The notes: generated from the sequence alone by a model not told the origin. A stretch of DNA of 13,981 nucleotides from Nitrospirota bacterium (GCA_016212195.1 JACRGW010000062.1:1-13981); one strand, 5' to 3'. Numbered from the stretch's first letter, positions 1 through 7,128 are shown. Program-made: numbers and translations.

Positions 1-1
1 A

Positions 2-310
2 CTGAGGGCATGTTTCCCAGCAGGAACTGTATCAGGTGCGCCAAAGATAAGGGCGATGGAGATTATTGAAGAACTCGAGCCTACAAGAAGGGGACCCTAT
101 GCAGGGGCTGTGGGATATTTCAGTTTCTCAGGCAATATGGACACCTGCATTACGATAAGGACAATAATAGTAAAGGACAGCAAGGCCTATATTCAGGCAG
201 GTGCAGGGATAGTGGCAGACTCTGTGCCTGAGAGGGAATATTATGAGACTGTGAATAAGGCAAAGGGAATGCTGAAAGCAATAGAGATGGCAGAAAGTGG
301 CCTAAGTTAA
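2..310 (+). CDS. trpE: Anthranilate synthase component I, C-terminal part (truncated by window start)
   Basis: This is the last 102 codons of the chorismate-binding subunit of anthranilate synthase, which converts chorismate and ammonia (delivered by TrpG) to anthranilate, the first committed step to tryptophan. The frame is open from base 2. It shows the family's C-terminal motifs in order: CFPAGTVSGAPKIRAME, then GPYAGAVGYFSF, then QAGAGIVADSVPEREYYE, which form the chorismate and Mg2+ site. TrpE proteins are usually close to 500 residues, so about four fifths of the gene lies upstream, along with any leader-peptide attenuator. The protein ends in GLS, and its TAA stop at 308-310 falls inside a 7-nt tandem array (304-338) that separates it from trpG. 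The following trpGDC genes favour TrpE over PabB. The family identification is secure. Confidence 0.95.
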   Translation: MRACFPAGTVSGAPKIRAMEIIEELEPTRRGPYAGAVGYFSFSGNMDTCITIRTIIVKDSKAYIQAGAGIVADSVPEREYYETVNKAKGMLKAIEMAESGLS

Positions 311-338
311 AAGTTGAAAGTTGAAAGTGAAAAGTTAA
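304..338. repeat. Heptanucleotide array at the trpE/trpG junction
   Basis: Five uninterrupted 7-nt units in constant phase fill this junction: AAGTTAA at 304, AAGTTGA at 311 and 318, AAGTGAA at 325, AAGTTAA at 332. The first unit contains the trpE stop codon and the last ends one base before the trpG ATG. The array therefore is the whole leader of trpG and leaves no clear Shine-Dalgarno sequence. The 18-mer at 311-328 recurs inverted at 11378-11395. What the array does is unknown. Confidence 0.85.
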
Positions 339-339
339 A

Positions 340-909
340 ATGTTATTAATGATTGACAATTATGATTCTTTCACCTATAACCTTGTCCAGTATTTAGGGG
401 AACTTGGAGAAGACCTCAGGGTATACAGGAATGATAAAATAACCCTTAAGGAAATAGAAAGACTTAATCCTGACAGGATTGTGATCTCACCGGGACCCTG
501 TACACCGAAAGAGGCAGGGATATCTATCGACCTGATAAAGAATTTCTCCGGACGGATACCTATTCTCGGTGTGTGCCTCGGACATCAGGCGATCGGTGCA
601 GCATACGGTGGAGATGTGGTAAGGGCTGATAGACTGATGCATGGAAAGACCTCCATGATATACCATAACGGTAAAACGATCTTTATTGGTCTTCCCAATC
701 CCTTTGAGGCTACAAGATACCATTCTTTGATCATTAAAAGGGAGACTATACCCTCCTGTCTTGAGATCACTGCAGAGACAAAGGAAGGTGAGATCATGGG
801 AATAAGGCATAAGGAGTTTATCGTTGAAGGTGTTCAGTTCCATCCCGAATCGATTCTCACAAAGGTAGGTAAGGATTTATTGAGGAACTTCCTGAGGTCA
901 AAGGTATGA
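340..909 (+). CDS. trpG: Anthranilate synthase component II (glutamine amidotransferase)
   Basis: This class I glutamine amidotransferase hydrolyses glutamine and passes ammonia to TrpE. The 189-residue protein has the usual stand-alone TrpG length, with no fusion to TrpD. It opens with MLLMIDNYDSFTYNL, the family N-terminus. The oxyanion-loop motif SPGPCTP is at 50-56, the nucleophile is Cys79 in GVCLGHQ, and the other triad residues are His168 and Glu170 in QFHPES. The start at 340 matches family alignments; an ATG three codons later is possible but would cut the first strand. The leader is a 7-nt repeat with no good ribosome site, so translation may depend on coupling to trpE. The stop overlaps the trpD start by 4 nt (ATGA). 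In some bacteria this subunit also serves PabB, so a dual trpG/pabA role cannot be excluded. Confidence 0.96.
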   Translation: MLLMIDNYDSFTYNLVQYLGELGEDLRVYRNDKITLKEIERLNPDRIVISPGPCTPKEAGISIDLIKNFSGRIPILGVCLGHQAIGAAYGGDVVRADRLMHGKTSMIYHNGKTIFIGLPNPFEATRYHSLIIKRETIPSCLEITAETKEGEIMGIRHKEFIVEGVQFHPESILTKVGKDLLRNFLRSKV

Positions 910-1913
910 TCAAAGAGGCGATTTCTATCCTTATCGAAAAGATCGATCTCTCAGAAAAAGAGATGTCTGATACAATGAGGGAGATTATGGAGGGAAAGGC
1001 AACGGATGCCCAGATTGGAGCATTTCTTACTGCATTGAGGTTAAAAGGAGAGACCATATCAGAGATAACAGGCGCAGCAAAGGTGATGCGGGAGAAGGCA
1101 TTATCAATAAAGGCACCCACAGGGACTGTTGATACCTGCGGCACAGGAGGAGATATGGCACATACCTTTAATATCTCTACAACAGCAGCCATCGTTGTGG
1201 CAGGTGCAGGGATACCTGTTGCAAAACACGGGAACCGCTCTGTATCAAGCAAATCAGGGAGCGCTGATCTCCTTCAGTCCCTGGGAGTGAATATCGAACT
1301 TCCCCTTGAGAAGATTGAGAAATCCCTTATTGAAGTCGGCTTCGGTTTTCTTTTCGCCCCTGTTTTTCACGGAGCGATGAAGTATGCCCTGGAACCAAGA
1401 AGGGAGATAGGTATAAGGACTGTATTTAATATCCTGGGGCCATTGACAAACCCTGCAGGTGCTAAATACCAGGTACTCGGTGTCTACTCCTCTGACCTTA
1501 CAGAGACAATGGCCAAGGTTCTCGGTAATCTTGGATGTATCCACGCCTTTGTCGTACATGGTGAAGACGGTCTTGATGAGATTACGATTACAGGAAAAAC
1601 AAAGGTCTCGGAGCTTAAAGGAGGAAAAGTCGAGAATTACTTCATAGAACCTGCAGATTTCGGAATCAAACCTGGAAGTATCGAAGACCTCCTCGGAGGT
1701 GAAGCGAAGGAGAACGCTGAAATCACAATAAATATACTCGAAGGAGAAAAAGGTCCGAAGAGGGATATAGTGCTACTCAATGCCTCAGCCGCGATTGTGG
1801 CTTCTGGAAAGGCAAAAGATCTAAAAGAAGGGATTGCGATTGCAGAAAGGTCAATAGATTCAGGCGCAGCACTCAGAAAACTGGAGGAGATAAAGAACGT
1901 AACAAGTGGCTAA
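906..1913 (+). CDS. trpD: Anthranilate phosphoribosyltransferase
   Basis: This enzyme transfers the phosphoribosyl group of PRPP to anthranilate, giving N-(5'-phosphoribosyl)anthranilate. The 335 residues match the normal single-domain TrpD length. Diagnostic motifs are the PRPP/Mg loop DTCGTGGD at 76-83, FNISTTAA from 88, and KHGNR at 107-111 with SGSADLLQSLG shortly after; the C-terminal half has GPLTNPAG and VVHGEDGLDE. The start is fixed by the 4-nt ATGA overlap with trpG, a classic sign of translational coupling. It ends in TSG and a 103-nt gap filled mostly by a 7-nt array separates it from trpC. I see no missing residues. The other family with this fold, thymidine phosphorylase, is excluded by the KHGNR and CGTGGD motifs and by the operon. 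Confidence 0.97.
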   Translation: MIKEAISILIEKIDLSEKEMSDTMREIMEGKATDAQIGAFLTALRLKGETISEITGAAKVMREKALSIKAPTGTVDTCGTGGDMAHTFNISTTAAIVVAGAGIPVAKHGNRSVSSKSGSADLLQSLGVNIELPLEKIEKSLIEVGFGFLFAPVFHGAMKYALEPRREIGIRTVFNILGPLTNPAGAKYQVLGVYSSDLTETMAKVLGNLGCIHAFVVHGEDGLDEITITGKTKVSELKGGKVENYFIEPADFGIKPGSIEDLLGGEAKENAEITINILEGEKGPKRDIVLLNASAAIVASGKAKDLKEGIAIAERSIDSGAALRKLEEIKNVTSG

Positions 1914-1923
1914 AAAAAGATTC

Positions 1924-1986
1924 ATTGAAAATTTAGCATTTAGCATTGCAAATTTTAAATTTAAAATGCTAATTTTGCAATGATAA
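1924..1986. repeat. Palindromic heptanucleotide array between trpD and trpC
   Basis: Nine successive 7-nt units can be read in one phase, beginning with ATTGAAA at 1924, then ATTTAGC twice, and ending with ATGATAA at 1980. The array also folds back on itself. CATTGCAAA (1944-1952) is complementary to TTTGCAATG (1974-1982), around a perfect 16-nt palindrome ATTTTAAATTTAAAAT (1952-1967). An alternative pairing joins TTAGCATTT (1933-1941) to AAATGCTAA (1964-1972). It is A+T rich and has no terminator-like GC stem. The unit differs from those at the other junctions although the period is the same. Confidence 0.8.
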
Positions 1987-2016
1987 TGATATATGTAGGG
2001 TTCACTCTTAAGAAAA

Positions 2017-2808
2017 ATGATTCTCTATGAGATAGTAAGAAGGAAAAGGGAGAGGTTAAAGGAGGTCAAAATAGAAATCCCGCTGAGTGATATTAAAGAG
2101 AAGGTAAAAGACCTCTCTGAAACCAGAGTTTTCAAGAAAGCAATTAAGAGGAAGAAGGGCGAGGCTTTAAAACTTATTGCTGAGATAAAAAAGGCATCAC
2201 CATCAAAAGGTATCATCAGAGAGGATTTTGATCCTGAAAGGATTGCATTGACCTATGAAGAAAAGGGAGCATCTGCTATCTCTGTTCTTACTGAGGAAGA
2301 TTTCTTTTACGGGAGTCTTTCAGATCTGAGGACTGTAAGGAAAAAGGTTTCCCTCCCCATTCTCAGAAAGGATTTCATCTTTGACACATACCAGATCTTT
2401 GAGTCAAGGTTACATGGGGCAGATGCGATCCTTTTGATAGCATCTATTCTCGAGAGGTCACAGATAGAAGATTTTATGGGGCTGGCAGTAGAACTCGGCA
2501 TGGATTCTCTTGTTGAGGTACATAACCTGCAGGACCTTGAAAAGTCCCTTACGGTAGATGCAGAGATTATAGGGATTAATAACAGGAATCTCGATACATT
2601 AAAGGTTAATATAGAAACAACCTTTAATATTATAAAGGATATACCTGAGGAGAAGATAGTTGTTAGTGAAAGTGGTATAAAAGAAAGGGGTGATGTGGAG
2701 AGGCTTGAAGAAGAAAGGGTGGATGCTATCCTTGTTGGAACAGCATTTATGGAAGCAAAGGATATAGGTAAGAAGGTCGAGGAACTGTTAAAAAATAGTA
2801 GAAAGTAG
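2017..2808 (+). CDS. trpC: Indole-3-glycerol phosphate synthase
   Basis: This (beta/alpha)8-barrel enzyme closes the indole ring: CdRP gives indole-3-glycerol phosphate plus CO2 and water. The 263 residues match monofunctional TrpC, and no PRAI domain is fused (trpF is separate). Catalytic features are EIKKASPSKG at 56-65 (Glu56, Lys58), the essential Lys118 in LRKDFI, and Glu167 in LVEVHN. INNRNL at 187-192 and SESG at 217-220 line the phosphate and substrate site, followed by ILVGTAFM. The start MILYEIVRRKRERL matches the usual N-terminus, but the ribosome site is weak. The last codons and the TAG stop lie within the next 7-nt repeat array, so the repeat supplies the protein's final residues NSRK. 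Confidence 0.97.
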   Translation: MILYEIVRRKRERLKEVKIEIPLSDIKEKVKDLSETRVFKKAIKRKKGEALKLIAEIKKASPSKGIIREDFDPERIALTYEEKGASAISVLTEEDFFYGSLSDLRTVRKKVSLPILRKDFIFDTYQIFESRLHGADAILLIASILERSQIEDFMGLAVELGMDSLVEVHNLQDLEKSLTVDAEIIGINNRNLDTLKVNIETTFNIIKDIPEEKIVVSESGIKERGDVERLEEERVDAILVGTAFMEAKDIGKKVEELLKNSRK

Positions 2809-2880
2809 AAAGTAGTTAGGGGAAAATAATTTATTTTTTATCCTTAACTACTTGCTACTAACTACTTAACTACTTTCTAA
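2794..2880. repeat. Paired, inverted heptanucleotide arrays between trpC and trpB2
   Basis: The left array runs 2794-2821 in 7-nt steps (AATAGTA, GAAAGTA, GAAAGTA, GTTAGGG) and covers the trpC stop codon. An A+T-rich loop follows. The right array, 2845-2880, repeats TAACTAC and TTGCTAC with one 8-nt unit. The right array is close to the reverse complement of the left: AAGTAGTTAGG at 2810-2820 faces CCTTAACTACTT at 2842-2853 with a single irregularity. The transcript can form a long hairpin just before the strong ribosome site of trpB2 (AAGGAGG, 2881-2887). Confidence 0.8.
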
Positions 2881-2892
2881 AAGGAGGTCCCT

Positions 2893-4245
2893 ATGGAAGT
2901 GATGAAAGTAGTACTCCCTGAAAAGGAAATACCGAAGAAGTGGTACAATATTCTGCCAGATATGCCGAATCCTCCGAAGCCGCCACTCAATCCAGCCACA
3001 AAAGAACCAATCGGACCTGATGCCCTCACTCCCATATTTCCGATGGCATTGATTGAGCAGGAAGTTAGTATGGAGAGATTTATTGAGATACCTGAAGATG
3101 TGCTCAAGATATATTCACTATGGAGGCCAACACCCCTTCACAGGGCGAGAAGATTAGAGGAAGTCCTCAAAACCCCTGCGAAGATCTATTATAAGGACGA
3201 GGGGATAAGCCCTGCAGGAAGCCACAAACCTAATACCGCTGTTGCCCAGGCCTATTACAATAAGAAGGCTGGCATGAAGAGGATAGCAACAGAGACAGGA
3301 GCAGGTCAGTGGGGAAGCGCCCTTGCACTGGCAGGTGCCCTTTTCGGGCTTGATGTTACGGTATATATGGTAAAGGTAAGTTATAATCAGAAACCATATA
3401 GACGGATAGCAATGGAGACCTGGGGGGCAAGGGTTCTGCCAAGCCCGAGCAATGAGACTAATGCAGGGAGAAAGGCCCTCGAGGTATATCCGGATAATCC
3501 CGGGAGTCTTGGTCTTGCAATTAGCGAGGCCGTTGAAGATGCAGCTACCCATACTGATACAAACTACTCCCTCGGATCTGTTTTAAACCATGTTCTTCTC
3601 CACCAGACCATAATTGGGCTTGAGGCACAGATGCAGTTCAAAAAAATCGGTGATTATCCTGATATAGTCATCGGGTGCTGCGGTGGAGGGAGTAACCTCA
3701 GTGGTGTAAGTTTTCCCTTTGTAAGAGATAAGATCAATGGAAAGGATTTAAGGGTTATTGCAGTGGAGCCAGAATCATGCCCGACACTCACGAAAGGGGA
3801 GTTCAGGTATGACTTCGGAGATACTGCCCAGCTCACTCCGCTTCTTATGATGTATACATTGGGGCATGATTTCATTCCCCCTCCTATCCATGCAGGTGGG
3901 TTAAGGTATCATGGTGATGCGCCGATCATATGCCAGCTCTACAATGACGGGATCATAGAGGCGAAGGCATATTCCCAACTCCCTGTCTTTGAGGCAGCAA
4001 TAACATTCGCCAGGGCTGAAGGCATAATCCCCGCACCGGAGACAGCCCATGCAATCAAAGCTGTGATTGATGAGGCAAATAGATGCAGGGAGGCAAAGGA
4101 ACAGAAGACGATCTTCTTTAATATGAGCGGTCATGGACTTCTTGATCTTGGCGCCTATGAAGCCTATCAGTCAGGGAAGCTCGAGGATTTTAAATATCCT
4201 GAGACTAAGATAAAGGAGGCGCTGGCAAGACTGCCTGTGATATAA
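2893..4245 (+). CDS. trpB2: Tryptophan synthase beta chain, TrpB2 type
   Basis: This is a PLP enzyme of the TrpB2 branch of the tryptophan synthase beta family, about 50 residues longer than classical TrpB. The 450-residue protein carries the TrpB2-specific N-terminal region (KKWYNILPDMPNPPKPPLNP, 15-34) and WRPTPL at 77-82. PLP binds Lys112 in GSHKPNTA; the catalytic Glu134 lies in ETGAGQWGSA where TrpB1 has ETGAGQHG; the phosphate-binding loop is GGGSN at 264-268. The C-terminus has NMSGHG. It has the best ribosome site of the operon (AGGAGG at 2882-2887, 5 nt before the ATG). Family members condense indole with serine or phosphoserine without tight TrpA coupling; which substrate is used here is unknown. 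It lies between trpC and trpF, with repeats on both sides, and a classical trpB follows. Confidence 0.94.
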   Translation: MEVMKVVLPEKEIPKKWYNILPDMPNPPKPPLNPATKEPIGPDALTPIFPMALIEQEVSMERFIEIPEDVLKIYSLWRPTPLHRARRLEEVLKTPAKIYYKDEGISPAGSHKPNTAVAQAYYNKKAGMKRIATETGAGQWGSALALAGALFGLDVTVYMVKVSYNQKPYRRIAMETWGARVLPSPSNETNAGRKALEVYPDNPGSLGLAISEAVEDAATHTDTNYSLGSVLNHVLLHQTIIGLEAQMQFKKIGDYPDIVIGCCGGGSNLSGVSFPFVRDKINGKDLRVIAVEPESCPTLTKGEFRYDFGDTAQLTPLLMMYTLGHDFIPPPIHAGGLRYHGDAPIICQLYNDGIIEAKAYSQLPVFEAAITFARAEGIIPAPETAHAIKAVIDEANRCREAKEQKTIFFNMSGHGLLDLGAYEAYQSGKLEDFKYPETKIKEALARLPVI

Positions 4246-4254
4246 AAAAATTAT

Positions 4255-4340
4255 CCCCCTCACCCCCACCCTCTCCCACAAGGGGAGAGGAGACATTTTT
4301 ATTTCCCCGCCCTTGACGGGAGGGGATGGAGGGGAGGGTG
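4255..4340. repeat. Inverted pair of GC-rich palindromic repeats between trpB2 and trpF
   Basis: Two hairpins face each other across an A+T spacer. The first has stem CCTCTCCC (4270-4277) with GGGAGAGG (4283-4290). The second has stem CCCCGCCC (4305-4312) with GGGAGGGG (4318-4325) and one G-A mismatch. The reverse complement of the second half resembles the first (TCACCC start, CAAGGG core), so this looks like two copies of one unit in opposite orientation, a BIME- or MITE-like arrangement. The T-rich run at 4296-4304 could give weak termination after the first stem, but it begins 5 nt past it. Confidence 0.7.
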
Positions 4341-4364
4341 AAATTCGAAGTTAGGATTTTAAAT

Positions 4365-5015
4365 ATGGTTAAGGTCAAGATCTGCGGTATAACCAATATT
4401 GAAGACGCCTTTGCTGCTATAGAGTTTGGTGCGGATGCCCTCGGATTTGTATTCTACAAGAAAAGTCCGAGGTATCTCGAGATTAAAGAGGCTAAAGAGA
4501 TAATAGAAAAATTGCCTCCTTTTATTACCACTGTCGGCGTCTTCGCAGATAAATCTATTCAGGAGATTGAAGGAATAGCTGATCACTGCAGCCTAAATAT
4601 CGTACAGCTTCACGGTAATGAATCACAGGAGATCTGTAATTCTCTCAAATGTCGTGTAATAAAGTCCTTCCGGATAAGGGACTGGGACAGCCTCGAGCCA
4701 ATTGCTAAATACAGGGTCTCTGCATATTTACTCGATACCTACACAGAAGATAAACTTGGAGGTACAGGACAGGTCTTTAACTGGGATATAGCACGTGAGG
4801 CAAAAAGGTTGGGGAGGATAATCCTTGCAGGAGGTCTTAACCCAGACAATGTGGAGCTGGCTGTAAAACATGTCATGCCCTATGCCGTTGATGTAAGTTC
4901 CGGCATCGAGATGGAAGGGAACAAACGCAGAAAAGACCATGCCAAGATGAGACTCTTCATCGAAGTAGCAAAAGGTCTCTGGCGTATAGAATCAAAGAAG
5001 AGAAAAGAGATATGA
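4365..5015 (+). CDS. trpF: Phosphoribosylanthranilate isomerase
   Basis: This enzyme performs the Amadori rearrangement of N-(5'-phosphoribosyl)anthranilate to CdRP, the step between TrpD and TrpC. Starting at 4365, the 216-residue protein begins MVKVKICGIT, the canonical family N-terminus, with general base Cys7; Asp124 in LLDT is the general acid. VGVFAD (57-62), QLHG (81-84) and LAGGLNPDNV are also present. The open frame extends upstream to an ATG at 4326 and a GTG at 4338, but these would add residues encoded by the repeat at 4255-4340, which is why I prefer 4365 with AGGA about 9 nt before it. The stop overlaps the next gene's start (ATGA). Since trpF and trpC are separate, two monofunctional barrels are used. 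Confidence 0.95.
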   Translation: MVKVKICGITNIEDAFAAIEFGADALGFVFYKKSPRYLEIKEAKEIIEKLPPFITTVGVFADKSIQEIEGIADHCSLNIVQLHGNESQEICNSLKCRVIKSFRIRDWDSLEPIAKYRVSAYLLDTYTEDKLGGTGQVFNWDIAREAKRLGRIILAGGLNPDNVELAVKHVMPYAVDVSSGIEMEGNKRRKDHAKMRLFIEVAKGLWRIESKKRKEI

Positions 5016-6202
5016 GATTACCTGATAAAAAGGGTCACTTCGGCCTCTATGGTGGTAAGTTCGTCCCTGAGACCTTAATGCCTGCCCTCGAAGAACTCGA
5101 AGAGGCATACAAAAACTCAAAGAAGGATACTCTCTTCCAGAATGAACTCCTCTATCTCCAGAAGACATATATTGGAAGACCTACCCCCCTTTATTTCGCA
5201 AAAAGATTAACAGAGAGATTAGGAGGGGCTAAGATATATCTCAAGAGAGAAGATCTCTGCCACACAGGTGCGCACAAGATCAATAATGCCCTTGCTCAGG
5301 CACTTCTTGCTAAAAGGATGGGTAAGAGTCGTCTTATAGCAGAGACCGGTGCTGGCCAGCATGGTGTCGCAACCGCAACAGGTGCAGCCCTCGTCGGTCT
5401 TGAGTGCGAGATATATATGGGAAGTGAAGATATGGAGAGACAGGCACTGAATGTCTTCAGGATGAAACTCCTCGGTGCAAAGGTTAGAGAAGTTTCCATC
5501 GGTTCAAGGACACTCAAAGATGCGATTAATGAGGCACTTAGAGATTGGACGACTAATGTTAGGACTACCCATTATGTCATGGGGACTGTTTTTGGTCCTC
5601 ATCCCTACCCTTTGATGGTCAGGGATTTTCAGTCTGTAATAGGGAAGGAGACAAGATGGCAGATTATGAAGGCAGAGGGTCGTCTGCCTGATTACCTTAT
5701 TGCCTGTATAGGTGGTGGAAGTAATGCCATCGGTCTTTTCTATGAGTTCCTCGAAAATAAGGATATAAAGATGATAGGTGTTGAGGCTGGAGGTCTCGGG
5801 ATAGAAACAGGTCAGCATGCTGCCCGTTTTGCCGGTGGTTCATTGGGAGTGTTCCAGGGGACAAAGAGCTACCTCCTTCAGGATAGTGATGGAAATGTCC
5901 TTCCTACGCACTCTGTCTCTGCAGGACTCGATTATGCCTCTGTGGGTCCGGAACACTCTTATCTCAGGGATAAAGGCCGTATAGAATATACCTATGCGAC
6001 AGATGAGGAAGCACTCAAGGCTTTTGAACTTCTGAGCGAAACAGAAGGTATCACCCCTGCCCTCGAATCTGCCCATGCAATTGCCGAGACAATAAAACTC
6101 TCCCCTAAACTCCCGAAGGACAATATAATCATCATAAACCTATCAGGCAGGGGAGACAAAGATGTCCAGCATGTGGCTAAGATCAAGGGGTTAGAGTTAT
6201 AA
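5012..6202 (+). CDS. trpB: Tryptophan synthase beta chain, classical TrpB1 type
   Basis: This is the PLP subunit of the alpha2-beta2 tryptophan synthase, joining channelled indole to L-serine. The 396 residues are the standard TrpB1 length. The N-terminus has FGLYGGKFVPETLMPAL (10-26). PLP binds Lys89 in HTGAHKIN, the catalytic Glu111 lies in ETGAGQHG (111-118), and the phosphate loop GGGSN is at 234-238. Family blocks VGPEHSYL and NLSGRGDKD are intact. Its ATG overlaps the trpF stop and trpA follows after 29 nt, so it is the obvious TrpA partner. The protein ends GLEL, with the TAA stop inside a 7-nt array. Compared with the TrpB2 gene upstream it keeps the His of GAGQHG and lacks the long N-terminal extension. 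Confidence 0.98.
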   Translation: MRLPDKKGHFGLYGGKFVPETLMPALEELEEAYKNSKKDTLFQNELLYLQKTYIGRPTPLYFAKRLTERLGGAKIYLKREDLCHTGAHKINNALAQALLAKRMGKSRLIAETGAGQHGVATATGAALVGLECEIYMGSEDMERQALNVFRMKLLGAKVREVSIGSRTLKDAINEALRDWTTNVRTTHYVMGTVFGPHPYPLMVRDFQSVIGKETRWQIMKAEGRLPDYLIACIGGGSNAIGLFYEFLENKDIKMIGVEAGGLGIETGQHAARFAGGSLGVFQGTKSYLLQDSDGNVLPTHSVSAGLDYASVGPEHSYLRDKGRIEYTYATDEEALKAFELLSETEGITPALESAHAIAETIKLSPKLPKDNIIIINLSGRGDKDVQHVAKIKGLEL

Positions 6203-6220
6203 GTTAAGAGTGAAAAGTTT
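6193..6220. repeat. Heptanucleotide array at the trpB/trpA junction
   Basis: Four 7-nt units in phase (AGAGTTA, TAAGTTA, AGAGTGA, AAAGTTT) overlap the trpB stop codon and fill most of the gap before trpA. They share the AGTT core with the arrays at 304 and 7068. The array is short and degenerate, so alone it would be weak evidence; it is listed because six other loci show the same period. Confidence 0.6.
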
Positions 6221-6231
6221 CATTAAAGAAT

Positions 6232-7083
6232 ATGAACAGAATAGAAAAGAGATTTAAAAAATTGAATACCCAGAACAGGAAGGCACTTATTCCTTATATC
6301 ATGGCAGGTGACCCTGATATTAAGACAACAGAGGAGCTGATTCTTGAAATAGAAAGGTCGGGTGGAGATTTAATCGAGCTCGGAGTCCCTTTTACTGATC
6401 CCCTTGCCGACGGGCCAGTTATCCAGAAGGCACACTACAGGGCATTAAAGAATAAGGTAACATTAAGAAATGTCCTCGATTTTGTTAAAAGGATTAGGGA
6501 GAAGACAACGATCCCCCTGGTCCTTATGACATATTACAACCCCATATTTAAATATGGTGATGAGGACTTCATAAAGGATGCCGTAACATCTGGAGTAGAT
6601 GGAGTTATAATTCCAGACCTCCCCTTTGAAGAGGCAAAGGATTTTATAAAGACCTCAAAAATGAACGGCCTTGATACAATATTTTTATTAGCACCAACGA
6701 GCACCCCTGAGAGGATCAGTATGATAACAAATGCCTCGAGGGGTTTCATTTATTATGTCTCTATCACAGGAATTACAGGGGCAAAGATAGAGGGAATAGA
6801 TCAAATAAAAAACTCTCTCGAGAAGATAAGGGAGGTCACTGATAAACCGATAGCAGTAGGTTTCGGAATCTCTACAGCAGTGGAAGCTAAGAAGATTTCA
6901 GAGTGGGCAGATGGTATAATCATCGGCAGCGCCATCGTGAGGGTTATCGAAGAAAACCTTGGAAGCCCATCCATAGTCAATAAGGTTGGGGAATTCGTGA
7001 AAACCCTCTCAGAAGGAATAAAGGAAGTTCAGAGTTCGGCCCGCCCCGCTTCGCGGAGCGAGGCCGGGGAGTTCGGAGTTTGA
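6232..7083 (+). CDS. trpA: Tryptophan synthase alpha chain
   Basis: This subunit cleaves indole-3-glycerol phosphate to indole and glyceraldehyde 3-phosphate and sends indole to TrpB. The barrel shows the expected catalytic residues at textbook positions: Glu49 in LIELGVPF and Asp60 in DPLADGP (Thr55 replaces the more common Ser). YYVSITGITGAK is the loop-6 region and GFGIS (about 210-214) the phosphate site. At 283 residues it is some 15 longer than typical. The excess is the final 20 residues from Lys264 (7021-7080), which are encoded by a 7-nt array broken by a GC-rich palindrome, giving a tail with SARPASRSEAGEF. The tail looks like read-through of repeat DNA rather than a conserved part. 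The ribosome site (AAAGAA) is weak. Confidence 0.97.
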   Translation: MNRIEKRFKKLNTQNRKALIPYIMAGDPDIKTTEELILEIERSGGDLIELGVPFTDPLADGPVIQKAHYRALKNKVTLRNVLDFVKRIREKTTIPLVLMTYYNPIFKYGDEDFIKDAVTSGVDGVIIPDLPFEEAKDFIKTSKMNGLDTIFLLAPTSTPERISMITNASRGFIYYVSITGITGAKIEGIDQIKNSLEKIREVTDKPIAVGFGISTAVEAKKISEWADGIIIGSAIVRVIEENLGSPSIVNKVGEFVKTLSEGIKEVQSSARPASRSEAGEFGV

Positions 7084-7128
7084 AAAAAATCACAACTCTA
7101 AACTCTTAACTCCAAACTCATAACTGAT
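7024..7128. repeat. Inverted heptanucleotide arrays with an embedded GC palindrome, trpA/accD
   Basis: Left arm: units GAAGTTC (7024) and AGAGTTC (7031), then a GC-rich island (7038-7067), then GGAGTTC (7068) and GGAGTTT (7075). Right arm: five perfect-phase units at 7094-7128, starting AACTCTA, AACTCTT, AACTCCA. GAGTTCGGAGTT (7069-7080) pairs with AACTCCAAACTC (7108-7119) with one mismatch, so the junction can fold into a hairpin. Within the island CGCT (7047-7050) pairs with AGCG (7057-7060), flanked by GGCC on both sides. The left arm and island are translated as the trpA tail. Confidence 0.8.

Noticed and set aside
304..338. Heptad arrays considered as CRISPR or iterons
   Set aside because: Units are 7 nt and tandem, with no spacers and no cas genes; no DnaA boxes or replication genes lie nearby, so neither a CRISPR array nor an origin is supported.
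1..340. trp attenuator or leader peptide
   Set aside because: The upstream end of trpE is outside the window, and the internal gaps have no short Trp-rich reading frame.
4270..4304. Rho-independent terminator after trpB2
   Set aside because: A GC stem exists, but the T-run starts 5 nt after it and is interrupted; trpF and trpB follow in the same direction. A repeat pair explains it better.
4326..4364. Upstream start for trpF
   Set aside because: The extra 13 residues come from the repeat at 4255-4340 and nearby; TrpF proteins start at the MxKVKICG block, here 4365.
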